From CAYFUF01 sp964346245 (GTDB taxonomy: Bacteria > Bacillota > Clostridia > Tissierellales > Peptoniphilaceae): DNA of 64,000 nucleotides. Of the stretch, positions 16,405 through 24,159 are shown one piece after another (position 1 is the stretch's first letter; each line of letters opens with the position of its first letter). Made by a program: the position numbers and the translations under genes. Where the stretch lies: positions 62,001 to 126,000 of the forward strand of contig CAYFUF010000001.1 in assembly GCA_964346245.1 (NCBI GenBank). Direction: 5' to 3'. The notes below the pieces were generated by a model, which saw only the letters and a list, made by a program, of their open reading frames with translations, was not told where the DNA came from and did not search any database.

Positions 16405-17427
16405 TTAGTCGCTTAAGTCTCCGGCTAGTCTCTTTACTTCATTCCAGATTTGTTCATCGACAGGAATGCCTTTCTCGCGGTTTTCCTGTTCCCTTTTGAC
16501 CATCCCTTCACCTGGGTAGCTGGGTGGGCGCTTTGGGTCGATAGGGCTGGCGGAATGAACATGGTTCTTCACATCCGCTACCGTCTTCTCGTAATCCTCT
16601 TTGCTAATTATTGGTGATGGGTCGAAAGCAATGAAAATCTGCGAACAAGACGTACAGTTACCTCTATCCTCTTGGTCCATGTGTACACCCGCCTTACCGT
16701 TAGCAAGTAGGGCCGCCATTAAATCTAGGGCAATTGCCAAGCCTGACCCCTTCCAGTAACCGATAGGAAGCACGCGACTTGTCTCTTCAATCTCTGCAGG
16801 ATCCGTTGTTAACTCGTTATCCTTATTGTAACCACCTGGATAAGGAAGTTGCTCTCCCAAAAGACGGGTGGTCTGCAGCTTTCCGTAGGAGTATAGGGCA
16901 CAGGCCATATCGAGGAGCACTGGACCGTCCTCCGAAGGAATCGCAATCCCTATGGGGTTATTACCAATTGATGCCTCATCCGAACCCCAGACTGGCATAA
17001 CCGATTCAACATTGGTCCAAGCCATTCCGATAAGCCCTTCATCGGCGATCATCTCCGCATAGCTTCCGCCTCTCATCCAGTGGGTTGTGTTGCGGACAGA
17101 TACCATGCCGATGCCAAACTCCTTAGCGAGTTTAGCTGCCTCTTTGGCTGCTTGCATCGCATTCAGGATGCCAAAGCCCAAGTTGCCGTCATAGTTTTTC
17201 ACCGCGCCCTTTTCTGCGATAAGCTCCATCTTGCCTTTCGGATCAACATATCCTCTTTCAACAAAATTGATAAGGCGAGCAACGCGGTTCAGCCCGTGGG
17301 AGTAAACTCCCTTTAAAGAACTCGTTGCATAAACTTCACTCATTAGCTTAGCTTGCTTTTCATCGGCGCCTCCATTGCGAAGCGCTCTTTCTATAACATC
17401 TCGCATTTCATCGAATTGTACTCTCAT
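16405..17427 (-). CDS. Malate/L-lactate dehydrogenase (LDH2) family oxidoreductase, 2,3-diketo-L-gulonate reductase-like
   Basis: An NAD(P)H-dependent oxidoreductase of the YlbC/YiaK/LDH2 fold, 340 residues. Family landmarks are YSHGLNRV (the conserved SHG), VRNTTHWMRGGSYAEM, SIGNNPIGIAIP, VLLDMACALYSYGKL, and WKGSGLAIALDLMAALL. Members reduce 2,3-diketo-L-gulonate, malate, lactate or ureidoglycolate; beside KDG kinase and KDPG aldolase genes a sugar-acid substrate is likely, by inference. The ATG at 17427 follows GGAGGTCACG and overlaps the upstream stop by 4 bp. The stop codon lies exactly at the junction with the truncated aldolase. Confidence 0.82.
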   Translation of the reverse strand: MRVQFDEMRDVIERALRNGGADEKQAKLMSEVYATSSLKGVYSHGLNRVARLINFVERGYVDPKGKMELIAEKGAVKNYDGNLGFGILNAMQAAKEAAKLAKEFGIGMVSVRNTTHWMRGGSYAEMIADEGLIGMAWTNVESVMPVWGSDEASIGNNPIGIAIPSEDGPVLLDMACALYSYGKLQTTRLLGEQLPYPGGYNKDNELTTDPAEIEETSRVLPIGYWKGSGLAIALDLMAALLANGKAGVHMDQEDRGNCTSCSQIFIAFDPSPIISKEDYEKTVADVKNHVHSASPIDPKRPPSYPGEGMVKREQENREKGIPVDEQIWNEVKRLAGDLSD

Positions 17428-18089
17428 CGTGACCTCCCTTTGCATTGCATCATATTTTGATAAATCGCTTCTGCTTCTTGTTCGTTCCAGGCAAACATAA
17501 ATGGATAATTCAGGATAGTTGGATCGTAGGGCAAACCTAGGAGCTCCTTAGCAAAGGCCATCCCCGCGATTTCCCCAGGGCAAATAAGGTGACTTTTCCT
17601 CGTCCATGGCCCTAGAGAAAAGAGTTTCACGCTCACCGTATTGGTATAGAGGTTTGGCTTTTCCTCCTCCACGACATGGAAGAGCTCGTGAGCGAAGACG
17701 ACATCTTCAAAAGACCTATCCGAAAAAGCTTGGAAGCCGCTGCCAGCTAACAGATGCTGGACCTTCTTGGTGTTGTCGTCGTAGATGACAATCTTATCCG
17801 GCTCCTCGTAGTAGGCCATGGTGATGTACTGCATCGCGTTATTTTCTCCCTTGCGGACGAGCTTAAGCCCCTTCTGATTGATAATGTCCAAGGGGCTTGC
17901 TCCCTGATAGTCTCTTTGCATCTGTCTTGCCTCATCGACTCCAACTTGGATGGACCGCTTGATAAGCTCAGGTCGAAAGTCCTCACCCATCTTGCCCGAA
18001 ATGGGGTCTTGGGCAATGTGGTAGTAGGCTAAATCCTCGGATGGTAGAGGGATTAACTTCTGCAATTTTTCCTGAAAAACTTCCATCAC
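17424..18089 (-). CDS. Uncharacterised protein with a HExxH zinc-peptidase motif
   Basis: A 221-residue protein without signal peptide or membrane segments. HELFH at residues 134-138, followed by GEIAGMAFAKELLGLP with E173 about 35 residues later, fits the gluzincin pattern seen in ImmA/IrrE-type and related metallopeptidases. The rest is not recognised. It overlaps the reductase start by 4 bp (ATGA), so it sits in the sugar-acid operon, where it might process a regulator or be an unrelated passenger. GTG at 18089 and ATG at 18086 are both acceptable starts after AAGGAGG. Confidence 0.65.
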   Translation of the reverse strand: MMEVFQEKLQKLIPLPSEDLAYYHIAQDPISGKMGEDFRPELIKRSIQVGVDEARQMQRDYQGASPLDIINQKGLKLVRKGENNAMQYITMAYYEEPDKIVIYDDNTKKVQHLLAGSGFQAFSDRSFEDVVFAHELFHVVEEEKPNLYTNTVSVKLFSLGPWTRKSHLICPGEIAGMAFAKELLGLPYDPTILNYPFMFAWNEQEAEAIYQNMMQCKGRSR

Positions 18090-18151
18090 TTAACCCCTCC
18101 TTTTCTTACCCTAGTAGCCACCCTTTATCCTCTATTACCCTCTTCGTTTGC

Positions 18152-18481
18152 TTAGAGGTCGTTTTTCGCTCCGATGACAATAATCTCTTCGTTCCCTTGG
18201 CGGAGAGATAGTTCAGAATCCATCAGCATGTTAAGTTGATTGATGTCGCCCAAACCTTCGAAGTCAACAATTCTACCGCCTAAGCAAAGATAGATGTCCG
18301 GGTTAAGCTTGATATCTGAATGGAAGATCCATACGGAATCATCAACGACATTAGCAAACGTTTCACCAGTAACTCCATCATCGACTTTTTGCATGCTTTC
18401 GTAAACAAGCCTCTGGGTGCAGCCACTGATGACAAATAAACTCACCATAAGAAAAACAATAGCTAAGACTCTCTTTTTCAA
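18152..18481 (-). CDS. Small hypothetical lipoprotein
   Basis: A 109-residue protein with a short lipoprotein signal peptide and lipobox VISGC (C21). The mature part (about 89 residues) matches no family I know; it contains a DSVWIFHSDIKL segment and alternating strands. It begins with TTG, nine nt after AAGGAG. It lies 62 nt upstream of the HExxH gene and may lead that operon. Confidence 0.6.
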   Translation of the reverse strand: MKKRVLAIVFLMVSLFVISGCTQRLVYESMQKVDDGVTGETFANVVDDSVWIFHSDIKLNPDIYLCLGGRIVDFEGLGDINQLNMLMDSELSLRQGNEEIIVIGAKNDL

Positions 18482-18593
18482 TCGCTTAAACTCCTTATCA
18501 TAGATCCTTTCTACCTATTGAATCCTACTTTTCACCAGAGCCTTGACTTTTCTTCACCAAAATACATTCCCTTGCTTTTCTCCCCTACTAAAC

Positions 18594-18623
18594 TTGTTTA
18601 AGAAAACTGAATTAGGCTATATT
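18594..18623 (+). promoter_or_regulatory. Putative promoter of the nitroreductase gene
   Basis: TTGTTT (18594-18599), 18-nt spacer, TATATT (18618-18623), about 60 nt before the start codon. Confidence 0.4.
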
Positions 18624-18683
18624 CAAAGCAATCACAAAACACAAATAAATGATTATCGGCTTATGGCCATGAAAGGAATATCC

Positions 18684-19280
18684 ATGTCAGAATTCGTCAA
18701 ACTAATGCAAAACCGTCGGTCAATCTACGATGTAGGAACCAACACTGATGTAACCGTTCAAGATGTTGTAAACCGCTTGAAGGAAGTCGCTAAAGAAGTG
18801 CCCAATGCTTTCGGTATCCAAACTACCCGCTACGTTGTAGTATCAGGTGAAAAGAACCAGGCCCTCTGGGAACTCCTCCACAACACACAAAAGGAGGTCT
18901 TAAGCCCTGAGATGTACGAGAGGATGAAAAAGCAATTGGTCAACGGTAAGAACGGCCTAGGTACTATCCTTCTCTTCGAAAGTAGAGAGGCTGTCGAATC
19001 CATGCCTGCCAACGAGCTTCGCCAAACCTTGTACAAGGAGAATAACCACGGAATTGCTGTTGCCGCAGTCTGGTTAGCTCTCACCGAACTCGGCTTAGGA
19101 ACAAACTTGCAACATTTCAATGTTGGTTACAAGCAAGGTTTCGACAAGCCCGTCAGAGACCTTCTCGGTCTACCCGATGATTTTGAAATGCTCGCACAAA
19201 TGTACTTCGGTTCTATTGAGACTCCAGCTGGTCCCAAGGAAACCATGCCCGTCGATGAGCAAGTACTCTTTGTCGAATAA
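18684..19280 (+). CDS. Nitroreductase family flavoprotein (Frm2/Hbn1-like)
   Basis: A 198-residue FMN-dependent reductase of the short nitroreductase subgroup that includes yeast Frm2/Hbn1. Visible are the N-terminal FMN-binding MQNRRSIYDVG, VPNAFGIQTTRYVVV, HGIAVAAVWLALTELGLGTNLQHFN in the dimer and flavin region, and QMYFGSIETPAGPKE at the end. The ATG at 18684 follows AAAGGAATATCC; a longer frame from 18543 adds 47 non-conserved residues. It probably uses NAD(P)H to reduce quinones or nitro compounds. Confidence 0.87.
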   Translation: MSEFVKLMQNRRSIYDVGTNTDVTVQDVVNRLKEVAKEVPNAFGIQTTRYVVVSGEKNQALWELLHNTQKEVLSPEMYERMKKQLVNGKNGLGTILLFESREAVESMPANELRQTLYKENNHGIAVAAVWLALTELGLGTNLQHFNVGYKQGFDKPVRDLLGLPDDFEMLAQMYFGSIETPAGPKETMPVDEQVLFVE

Positions 19281-19294
19281 GAGATATAAAGTTA

Positions 19295-19326
19295 AAGTTC
19301 AGCCTAGCGATGACTGGGCTGAACTT
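19295..19326 (+). terminator. Hairpin after the nitroreductase gene
   Basis: Perfect 10-bp stem AAGTTCAGCC/GGCTGAACTT with a 12-nt loop, followed by ATTATTG. The T-tract is weak, so it may be only a partial terminator before pepT. Confidence 0.55.
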
Positions 19327-19435
19327 ATTATTGACCACCGCTTGGAATAGGTTTACGCTGACAATAGGTAAGACCTGCATATGAAACTGAATTGACCTGT
19401 AACAGATAAACGAAAAGCGAAAGAGAGAAAACACG

Positions 19436-20653
19436 ATGGAAGATGCCTACAAAAAACTGATTCGCTATGCGAAGATCGATACCAAAGCTGACGACAGCAA
19501 CGAAAACAGCCCCTCAAGCCCAGGCCAATGGGAACTCCTCCGCCTCTTAGAAGAGGAGATGAAGGAGATGGGACTAGAAGAGATCAACCTGGATGAAAAC
19601 GGCTACCTCTTTGCCAGCCTACCTGCTACTGTGGATAAGGACCTGCCGGTCATCGGCTTCTTAGCCCATGTTGATACCGCACTAGAGATGCCAGGTGCAT
19701 GCGACGCCCAAGTACTCAACTACCAAGGAGGAGATATCCCTCTCGGTAATGATGTTACCATGACCGTAGAAAAGTTCCCCATATTAGATGACCTAGTGGG
19801 CGAAAAGCTCATCCTTACTCAAGGAGACAGCCTACTCGGTGCCGATAACAAAGCGGGTATTGCCAATATCTTAGCGGCCCTTGAATACCTCCAAGACCAC
19901 CCTGAGATTCCCCATGGCAAAATTCGAGTTGGCTTTACCCCCGATGAGGAGATTGGCCGAGGTCCCCACCTCTTCGATGTCGATGCCTTCGGCGCCGATT
20001 TCGCCTACACCATCGATGGCGGCCTGCTAGGCGAGCTCGAATATGAAAGCTTCAATGCAGCAGCAGCGAAAATCTATATCAAAGGTGAATCCATCCACCC
20101 GGGCACGGCAAAAAATAAGATGGTCCATGCCGCCCAGTTGGCTATGGAACTGAACAGCATGCTCCCCGTTGGGGCCCGCCCAGAGCTCACTGAAGGTTAC
20201 GAGGGCTTCTTCATGCTCACCGACATCCAAGCTGGCGTCGCAGAGGCCAACATGTCCTATATTATCCGGGACCACGACAAAGAGAAATTCCAAGCCAAGA
20301 AGGAACTCATGGAGAATATTGTCAACTTTATGGCTCAAAAACACGGTGACCGCTTCACCCTCCAGATGGATGACTCTTACTACAACATGGCCGATGTGAT
20401 TAAAGACCATATGGAGCTTGTGGATGCCGCGGCTAAGGCAATGGAAGACGCTGGCATCGAGCCACTCATTCAGCCCATCCGCGGTGGTACTGATGGTTCC
20501 CAGCTTTCCCAAATGGGCCTACCTTGCCCCAACATCTTCACCGGCTCCCTCAACCACCACGGCGCCTATGAGTTTGCTGTCGCCTCTTGGATGGACAAGT
20601 CTGTCGAGGTGATTGTGGGGATAGTAAAAAACTTTGCAGAAGCTAATGCTTAA
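19436..20653 (+). CDS. pepT: Peptidase T (tripeptide aminopeptidase)
   Basis: PepT is a cytosolic dizinc M20 aminopeptidase that cuts the N-terminal residue from tripeptides. The 405-residue length is normal. Metal and catalytic motifs are in order: HVDTA (first His and Asp), LLGADNKAG (bridging Asp), DEEIGRGP (catalytic Glu and metal Glu), TIDGG (Asp), and the final LNHHGAYEF (His). IHPGTAKNKMVHA marks the dimerisation (lid) domain start. The gene is followed by a strong terminator. Confidence 0.95.
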   Translation: MEDAYKKLIRYAKIDTKADDSNENSPSSPGQWELLRLLEEEMKEMGLEEINLDENGYLFASLPATVDKDLPVIGFLAHVDTALEMPGACDAQVLNYQGGDIPLGNDVTMTVEKFPILDDLVGEKLILTQGDSLLGADNKAGIANILAALEYLQDHPEIPHGKIRVGFTPDEEIGRGPHLFDVDAFGADFAYTIDGGLLGELEYESFNAAAAKIYIKGESIHPGTAKNKMVHAAQLAMELNSMLPVGARPELTEGYEGFFMLTDIQAGVAEANMSYIIRDHDKEKFQAKKELMENIVNFMAQKHGDRFTLQMDDSYYNMADVIKDHMELVDAAAKAMEDAGIEPLIQPIRGGTDGSQLSQMGLPCPNIFTGSLNHHGAYEFAVASWMDKSVEVIVGIVKNFAEANA

Positions 20654-20670
20654 TCATTCAAATTAAGCAT

Positions 20671-20708
20671 AAAAAAGCACCTAGAACACTTCGTTCTAGG
20701 TGTTTTCT
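20671..20708. terminator. Bidirectional terminator between pepT and the tRNA pair
   Basis: A 10-bp perfect stem (CACCTAGAAC/GTTCTAGGTG, 20678-20702) with AAAAAA before it and TTTTCT after it. It can end the rightward pepT transcript and the leftward tRNA-His/tRNA-Leu transcript. Confidence 0.9.
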
Positions 20709-20710
20709 AA

Positions 20711-20792
20711 TGCGGGAAAAGGGAGTCGAACCCCCACGCCTCGCGGCGCTAGATCCTAAGTCTAGTGCGTCTGCCAATTCCGCCATTCCCGC
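20711..20792 (-). tRNA. tRNA-Leu (anticodon UAG)
   Basis: A class II tRNA with a long variable arm: acceptor GCGGGAA/TTCCCGC, anticodon stem CTAGA/TCTAG with loop CTTAGGA, anticodon TAG (reads CUN), T-arm GGGGGTTCGACTCCCTT, discriminator A. CCA is not encoded. Confidence 0.95.
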
Positions 20793-20798
20793 AAAATG

Positions 20799-20873
20799 GG
20801 TGGATGAAGGGATTCGAACCCTCGATCTCCAGAGCCACAATCTGGCGCCCTAACCAACTAGGCCACACCCACC
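20799..20873 (-). tRNA. tRNA-His (anticodon GUG)
   Basis: Acceptor GTGGGTG/CATCCAC (one G-U pair) with an encoded extra G at position -1 and discriminator C, as required for tRNA-His. Anticodon stem CCAGA/TCTGG with loop TTGTGGC, anticodon GTG. It lies just upstream of tRNA-Leu in the same transcript. Confidence 0.95.
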
Positions 20874-20895
20874 ATCCTTAATGAGATACCATAAC

Positions 20896-20924
20896 ATTCT
20901 ACATGAAGGATGAAATGTTGTCAA
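20896..20924 (-). promoter_or_regulatory. Promoter of the tRNA-His/tRNA-Leu transcript
   Basis: On the minus strand TTGACA is followed after exactly 17 nt by TAGAAT, ending about 23 nt before tRNA-His. Confidence 0.75.
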
Positions 20925-20974
20925 ATTTTCTTTCGCCAAAGGGCCTCCCGCTTGCTCATATTCCTCAAAAGCAA

Positions 20975-21463
20975 TTAGCGCAGGCGCTTCCTCTCGACAA
21001 GAGGGGCCTTGCCCTCTTCAAGGGTAAGGATGGCATAACTCTTTATCCCATCTCCTCTTGGTCGGAAAACCGCACCTGGATTGAGATACAAGACACCATT
21101 TTTTATGCCACTTTCGAAGACGTGAGAGTGACCGAAAAGAGCAATCGAGCAGCCTTTTGTTTTGGCCGCCATCGTCAGGTTGTCGACCCGGTTGGATACA
21201 GAGAAAAGGTGCCCATGCGTCATATAGATACTGTAACTATCCACCTCGACCACCCGCTCTTCGGGGGCATCCTCATCGAAACGATCATTGTTACCTAGGA
21301 CAGCTAGTATCGTCCTCTGAGTCAGCATGCTCAGTCGCTTGGCATCCCTGGCGTGGTCGCCCAGATGCAGGATGCGGTCAATGCCTTTACTTTCATTGAT
21401 TACCTTCTCCATATCGGCAACGTCCGTATGGGTATCGGAAAATATCAGTAGTCTAGTTGTCAT
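20975..21463 (-). CDS. YfcE/MJ0936 family metallophosphodiesterase
   Basis: A 162-residue calcineurin-like phosphoesterase with the dimetal motifs in order: FSDTHTD, LHLGDH, LGNND, MTHGHLF and FGHSH. Members hydrolyse phosphodiesters in vitro; the physiological substrate is unknown. The ATG at 21463 sits inside the end of rdgB (11-bp overlap), an order (rdgB followed by yfcE/ysnB) seen in other Firmicutes. A longer frame to 21493 adds ten residues with little support. Confidence 0.88.
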   Translation of the reverse strand: MTTRLLIFSDTHTDVADMEKVINESKGIDRILHLGDHARDAKRLSMLTQRTILAVLGNNDRFDEDAPEERVVEVDSYSIYMTHGHLFSVSNRVDNLTMAAKTKGCSIALFGHSHVFESGIKNGVLYLNPGAVFRPRGDGIKSYAILTLEEGKAPLVERKRLR

Positions 21464-22082
21464 GGCTATGCAACCTTTCCAGGAATGCTTCATAGGCTAA
21501 GGCACGATGCGAAATCTGATTCTTCTCTTCCTTAGTCAGTTCGGCCAAAGTTCTCTTTCGCTCAGGCAAGTAGAAGATGGGGTCGTAACCGAAGCCATCT
21601 TCCCCCTTTCTTACGCTGAGTAGAAGCCCATCTAGCCTGCCCTCCACATAATTCATCTCCCCTTGGAAATAGTAGGCAATAACGGTGGAAAAATGCGCCG
21701 TCCGTTCTTCTTGAGGCACGTCGGTTAAAGCGGACAGAAGCTTGTCTACATTTTCAGCATCGCTAGCATGGGGGCCTGCGAAACGGCTGGAGTAGACACC
21801 AGGCTCGCCGTTCAATACATCAACAAATAAGCCGGTGTCATCAGCAAGGACAAAGCTATTGGATAGCTCGTGCCCCTTAGCCGTCAAACGGTCAACTAAG
21901 CCCTTAACCTTAAGGGCTGCGTTTTCTTGAAGTGTCTGTCCCGTCTCTTCAATCTCAACGTCTTGCAGCTGGTAGTCCGCCTTGGTCTTCACCAGAAATT
22001 CATCGGTTATCAGCGCCTCTAATTCTCTTAACTTATTCACATTATCCGTCGACAGGATAATCGTCTTCTTCTCTTGGCTCAT
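21453..22082 (-). CDS. rdgB: dITP/XTP pyrophosphatase (non-canonical purine NTP house-cleaning)
   Basis: This HAM1-family enzyme hydrolyses dITP, ITP and XTP to the monophosphates, keeping deaminated purines out of DNA and RNA. The 209-residue protein has the opening STDNVNKLRELEAL, ETGQTLQENAALKV, VLADDTGLFVDVLNGEPGVYSSRFAG, and GEDGFGYDPIFYLP, followed by SHRALA near the C terminus. It lies 9 nt downstream of ligA in the long repair and tRNA-modification run. Confidence 0.94.
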   Translation of the reverse strand: MSQEKKTIILSTDNVNKLRELEALITDEFLVKTKADYQLQDVEIEETGQTLQENAALKVKGLVDRLTAKGHELSNSFVLADDTGLFVDVLNGEPGVYSSRFAGPHASDAENVDKLLSALTDVPQEERTAHFSTVIAYYFQGEMNYVEGRLDGLLLSVRKGEDGFGYDPIFYLPERKRTLAELTKEEKNQISHRALAYEAFLERLHSHDN

Positions 22083-22091
22083 CTTTCCCCC

Positions 22092-24107
22092 TTAGCCTTG
22101 AATATGCTGGCTTAGCCAACGGTATAAGTCGTCTCCTTCAATCAGCTCAATGCCCAAATCGAGTGCCTTTTGCCGCTTAGATCCCGCCTTGTCACCAGCT
22201 AATACTAAATCTGTCTGCTTGGATACCGATGATTGAGCTTTAGCACCCAACTTGCGGATAGCTTCCTCTATGTCGCCTCTCGTAAAGCCTTCGATGGATC
22301 CCGTGACAACCACCTTCTTACCTAGCAAAGCGGAATCAACAAGGTTTTGGTCTTCCACCGCTTGGGGATTCTCAATGTGGATTCCCTTGGATAGGAGGCG
22401 GTCAATGGCGGAAATAATATGTTCATCGTGGAAAAAGTCCACGATGTTATTTGCTGTTACCTGTCCAATGTCTGGCAGCTGAACAAGGTCGTCTGCTTTT
22501 GCCTCCCGCAAGGACTGGAAGGAACCAAAAGCCTCAGCCAAGTCTCTAGCGGTTGTCTTTCCCACTTCTGGAATGCCGATTGCATAGATGAAGGAGGCAA
22601 GGTCCGTTTCTTTAGACTTTTCGATTGCAGCCAAAAGCTTATCCGTCTTCTTATCCTTGAAGCCCTCGATCTTCAACAAATCTTCCTTCTTTAGGTCATA
22701 AAGATCGGCCATCTCCCGCAGACCTTCTGCAATAAGCTTGTTCAGTGTCTTCTCGGAAAGCCCTCCAATGTCCATAGCATCCCTCGACGCATAATGGACT
22801 AAGCGGGCGTTTAACTGGGGCAGGCAGGACAAGGAATTTGGACAATAGATGTGCACGTTAGCATAGACAAGATCCGTTTCGCAAGATGGGCAGTGGGTCG
22901 GTTTTTCTATCGTTGTGGTCGTGAGGCTGTCATCCTCAATTGCCCCTAAAATCTCTGGGATGACCTCATTGGACCTTCGTAGAAGTACCCTACCCCCAAT
23001 TTCTACCCCCTTACGGAGGATGTCGTCATAATTGTTTAGGGTTGCCCGAGATATTGTCGCTCCAGCGATATCGACGGGGTCAAGGATCGCCGTTGGGGTC
23101 ACCTTACCGGTCCGGCCCACATTCCACTCCACATCCCGCAGGATAGTGGTCACCTCATCCGCCTCGAATTTATAGGCCAAAGCCCAGCGGGGGAACTTGG
23201 CGGTGAAGCCCAGCACCTCCCGTGTCCGCAAATCGTTGATCTTGATGACTACCCCATCGGTTAGCAGGTCCAGGTCGTGGCGGAGCTGGTCGACCTCATG
23301 GAGCGCATCCATTATCTCGGCTACCGTCTCACACTGGCGGACAAAGGAGTGGACCTTGAAGTGGTTGTCCTTGAGGAAGGCTAACATGGCCATATGGCTG
23401 GAATACAGCTCTTCTTCCATGTAGCCCACATTATAGAGGTAGCAGTCCAAATGACGGTCTGCTGTCACTGCAGGATCTAAGTTCCTGATTGCACCAGCGG
23501 CGGCGTTTCTCGCATTCTTCAAAGGAATCTCGTGAGTTTCATTATAATGAGCAAGGGCGCTTAAGGGCATCAGGGCCTCCCCTTGTACCTCGATGGTTCC
23601 CTGATAGGGGATGGTCAGAGGGACTGAGCGGATGGTTTTCACCTGGGCGGTGACATCCTCACCTACGACACCATTGCCCCTTGTCGCGGCTCGGATAAGG
23701 CGGCCTTCCTCATAAGTTAGATTCAAGCTGAGCCCATCGAATTTGAGCTCGCACACGAAGCTAATCGTGGGCAGAGGATTAGTCTTATTGTCCTTATTGT
23801 ACTGGTCCACTAGGCGAAGGGCCCTGTTCGCCCAAGCCTGAACATCCTCCTCCGACCTGCTTTTATCTAGAGAGTAGAGGGGCTTCCTATGGGTGTATTG
23901 GTCAAAAGCCGACAGAATCTCGCCACCAACTCTTTGGGTTGGCGAGTCTGCTGCAATCTCGCCTGTTTCTTTCTCCAAAGCGACCAATTCATCGTATAAG
24001 TGGTCGTATTCAATATCGGCAAGGAGTGGTTCATCCAAGGTATAGTAGTGGTAATTCAACTTGTTCAATTCATCGATAAGTTGCCTCATGCGAACCTGCT
24101 TGTCCAT
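22092..24107 (-). CDS. ligA: NAD+-dependent DNA ligase LigA
   Basis: LigA seals nicks in replication and repair using NAD+. The 671-residue protein has the Ia domain with YHYYTLDEPLLADIEYD, the adenylation motif CELKFDGLSL (active-site Lys), the OB fold, a four-Cys zinc finger (CPSCETD...CPNSLSC), helix-hairpin-helix repeats (LLKIEGFKDK, IPEVGKTTAR, LPDIGQVTA) and a C-terminal BRCT domain from about residue 590. It follows pcrA by 52 nt, a pairing common in Firmicutes (pcrA-ligA). Confidence 0.97.
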   Translation of the reverse strand: MDKQVRMRQLIDELNKLNYHYYTLDEPLLADIEYDHLYDELVALEKETGEIAADSPTQRVGGEILSAFDQYTHRKPLYSLDKSRSEEDVQAWANRALRLVDQYNKDNKTNPLPTISFVCELKFDGLSLNLTYEEGRLIRAATRGNGVVGEDVTAQVKTIRSVPLTIPYQGTIEVQGEALMPLSALAHYNETHEIPLKNARNAAAGAIRNLDPAVTADRHLDCYLYNVGYMEEELYSSHMAMLAFLKDNHFKVHSFVRQCETVAEIMDALHEVDQLRHDLDLLTDGVVIKINDLRTREVLGFTAKFPRWALAYKFEADEVTTILRDVEWNVGRTGKVTPTAILDPVDIAGATISRATLNNYDDILRKGVEIGGRVLLRRSNEVIPEILGAIEDDSLTTTTIEKPTHCPSCETDLVYANVHIYCPNSLSCLPQLNARLVHYASRDAMDIGGLSEKTLNKLIAEGLREMADLYDLKKEDLLKIEGFKDKKTDKLLAAIEKSKETDLASFIYAIGIPEVGKTTARDLAEAFGSFQSLREAKADDLVQLPDIGQVTANNIVDFFHDEHIISAIDRLLSKGIHIENPQAVEDQNLVDSALLGKKVVVTGSIEGFTRGDIEEAIRKLGAKAQSSVSKQTDLVLAGDKAGSKRQKALDLGIELIEGDDLYRWLSQHIQG

Positions 24108-24159
24108 ACAGCCCTCTTTCTATTTAAATGCGCCAGCTTGTTCATCTTTTGCCATGCGC

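Noticed and set aside
16779..17000. Plus-strand reading frame inside the reductase gene
   Set aside because: It is an antisense shadow without family similarity or ribosome site.
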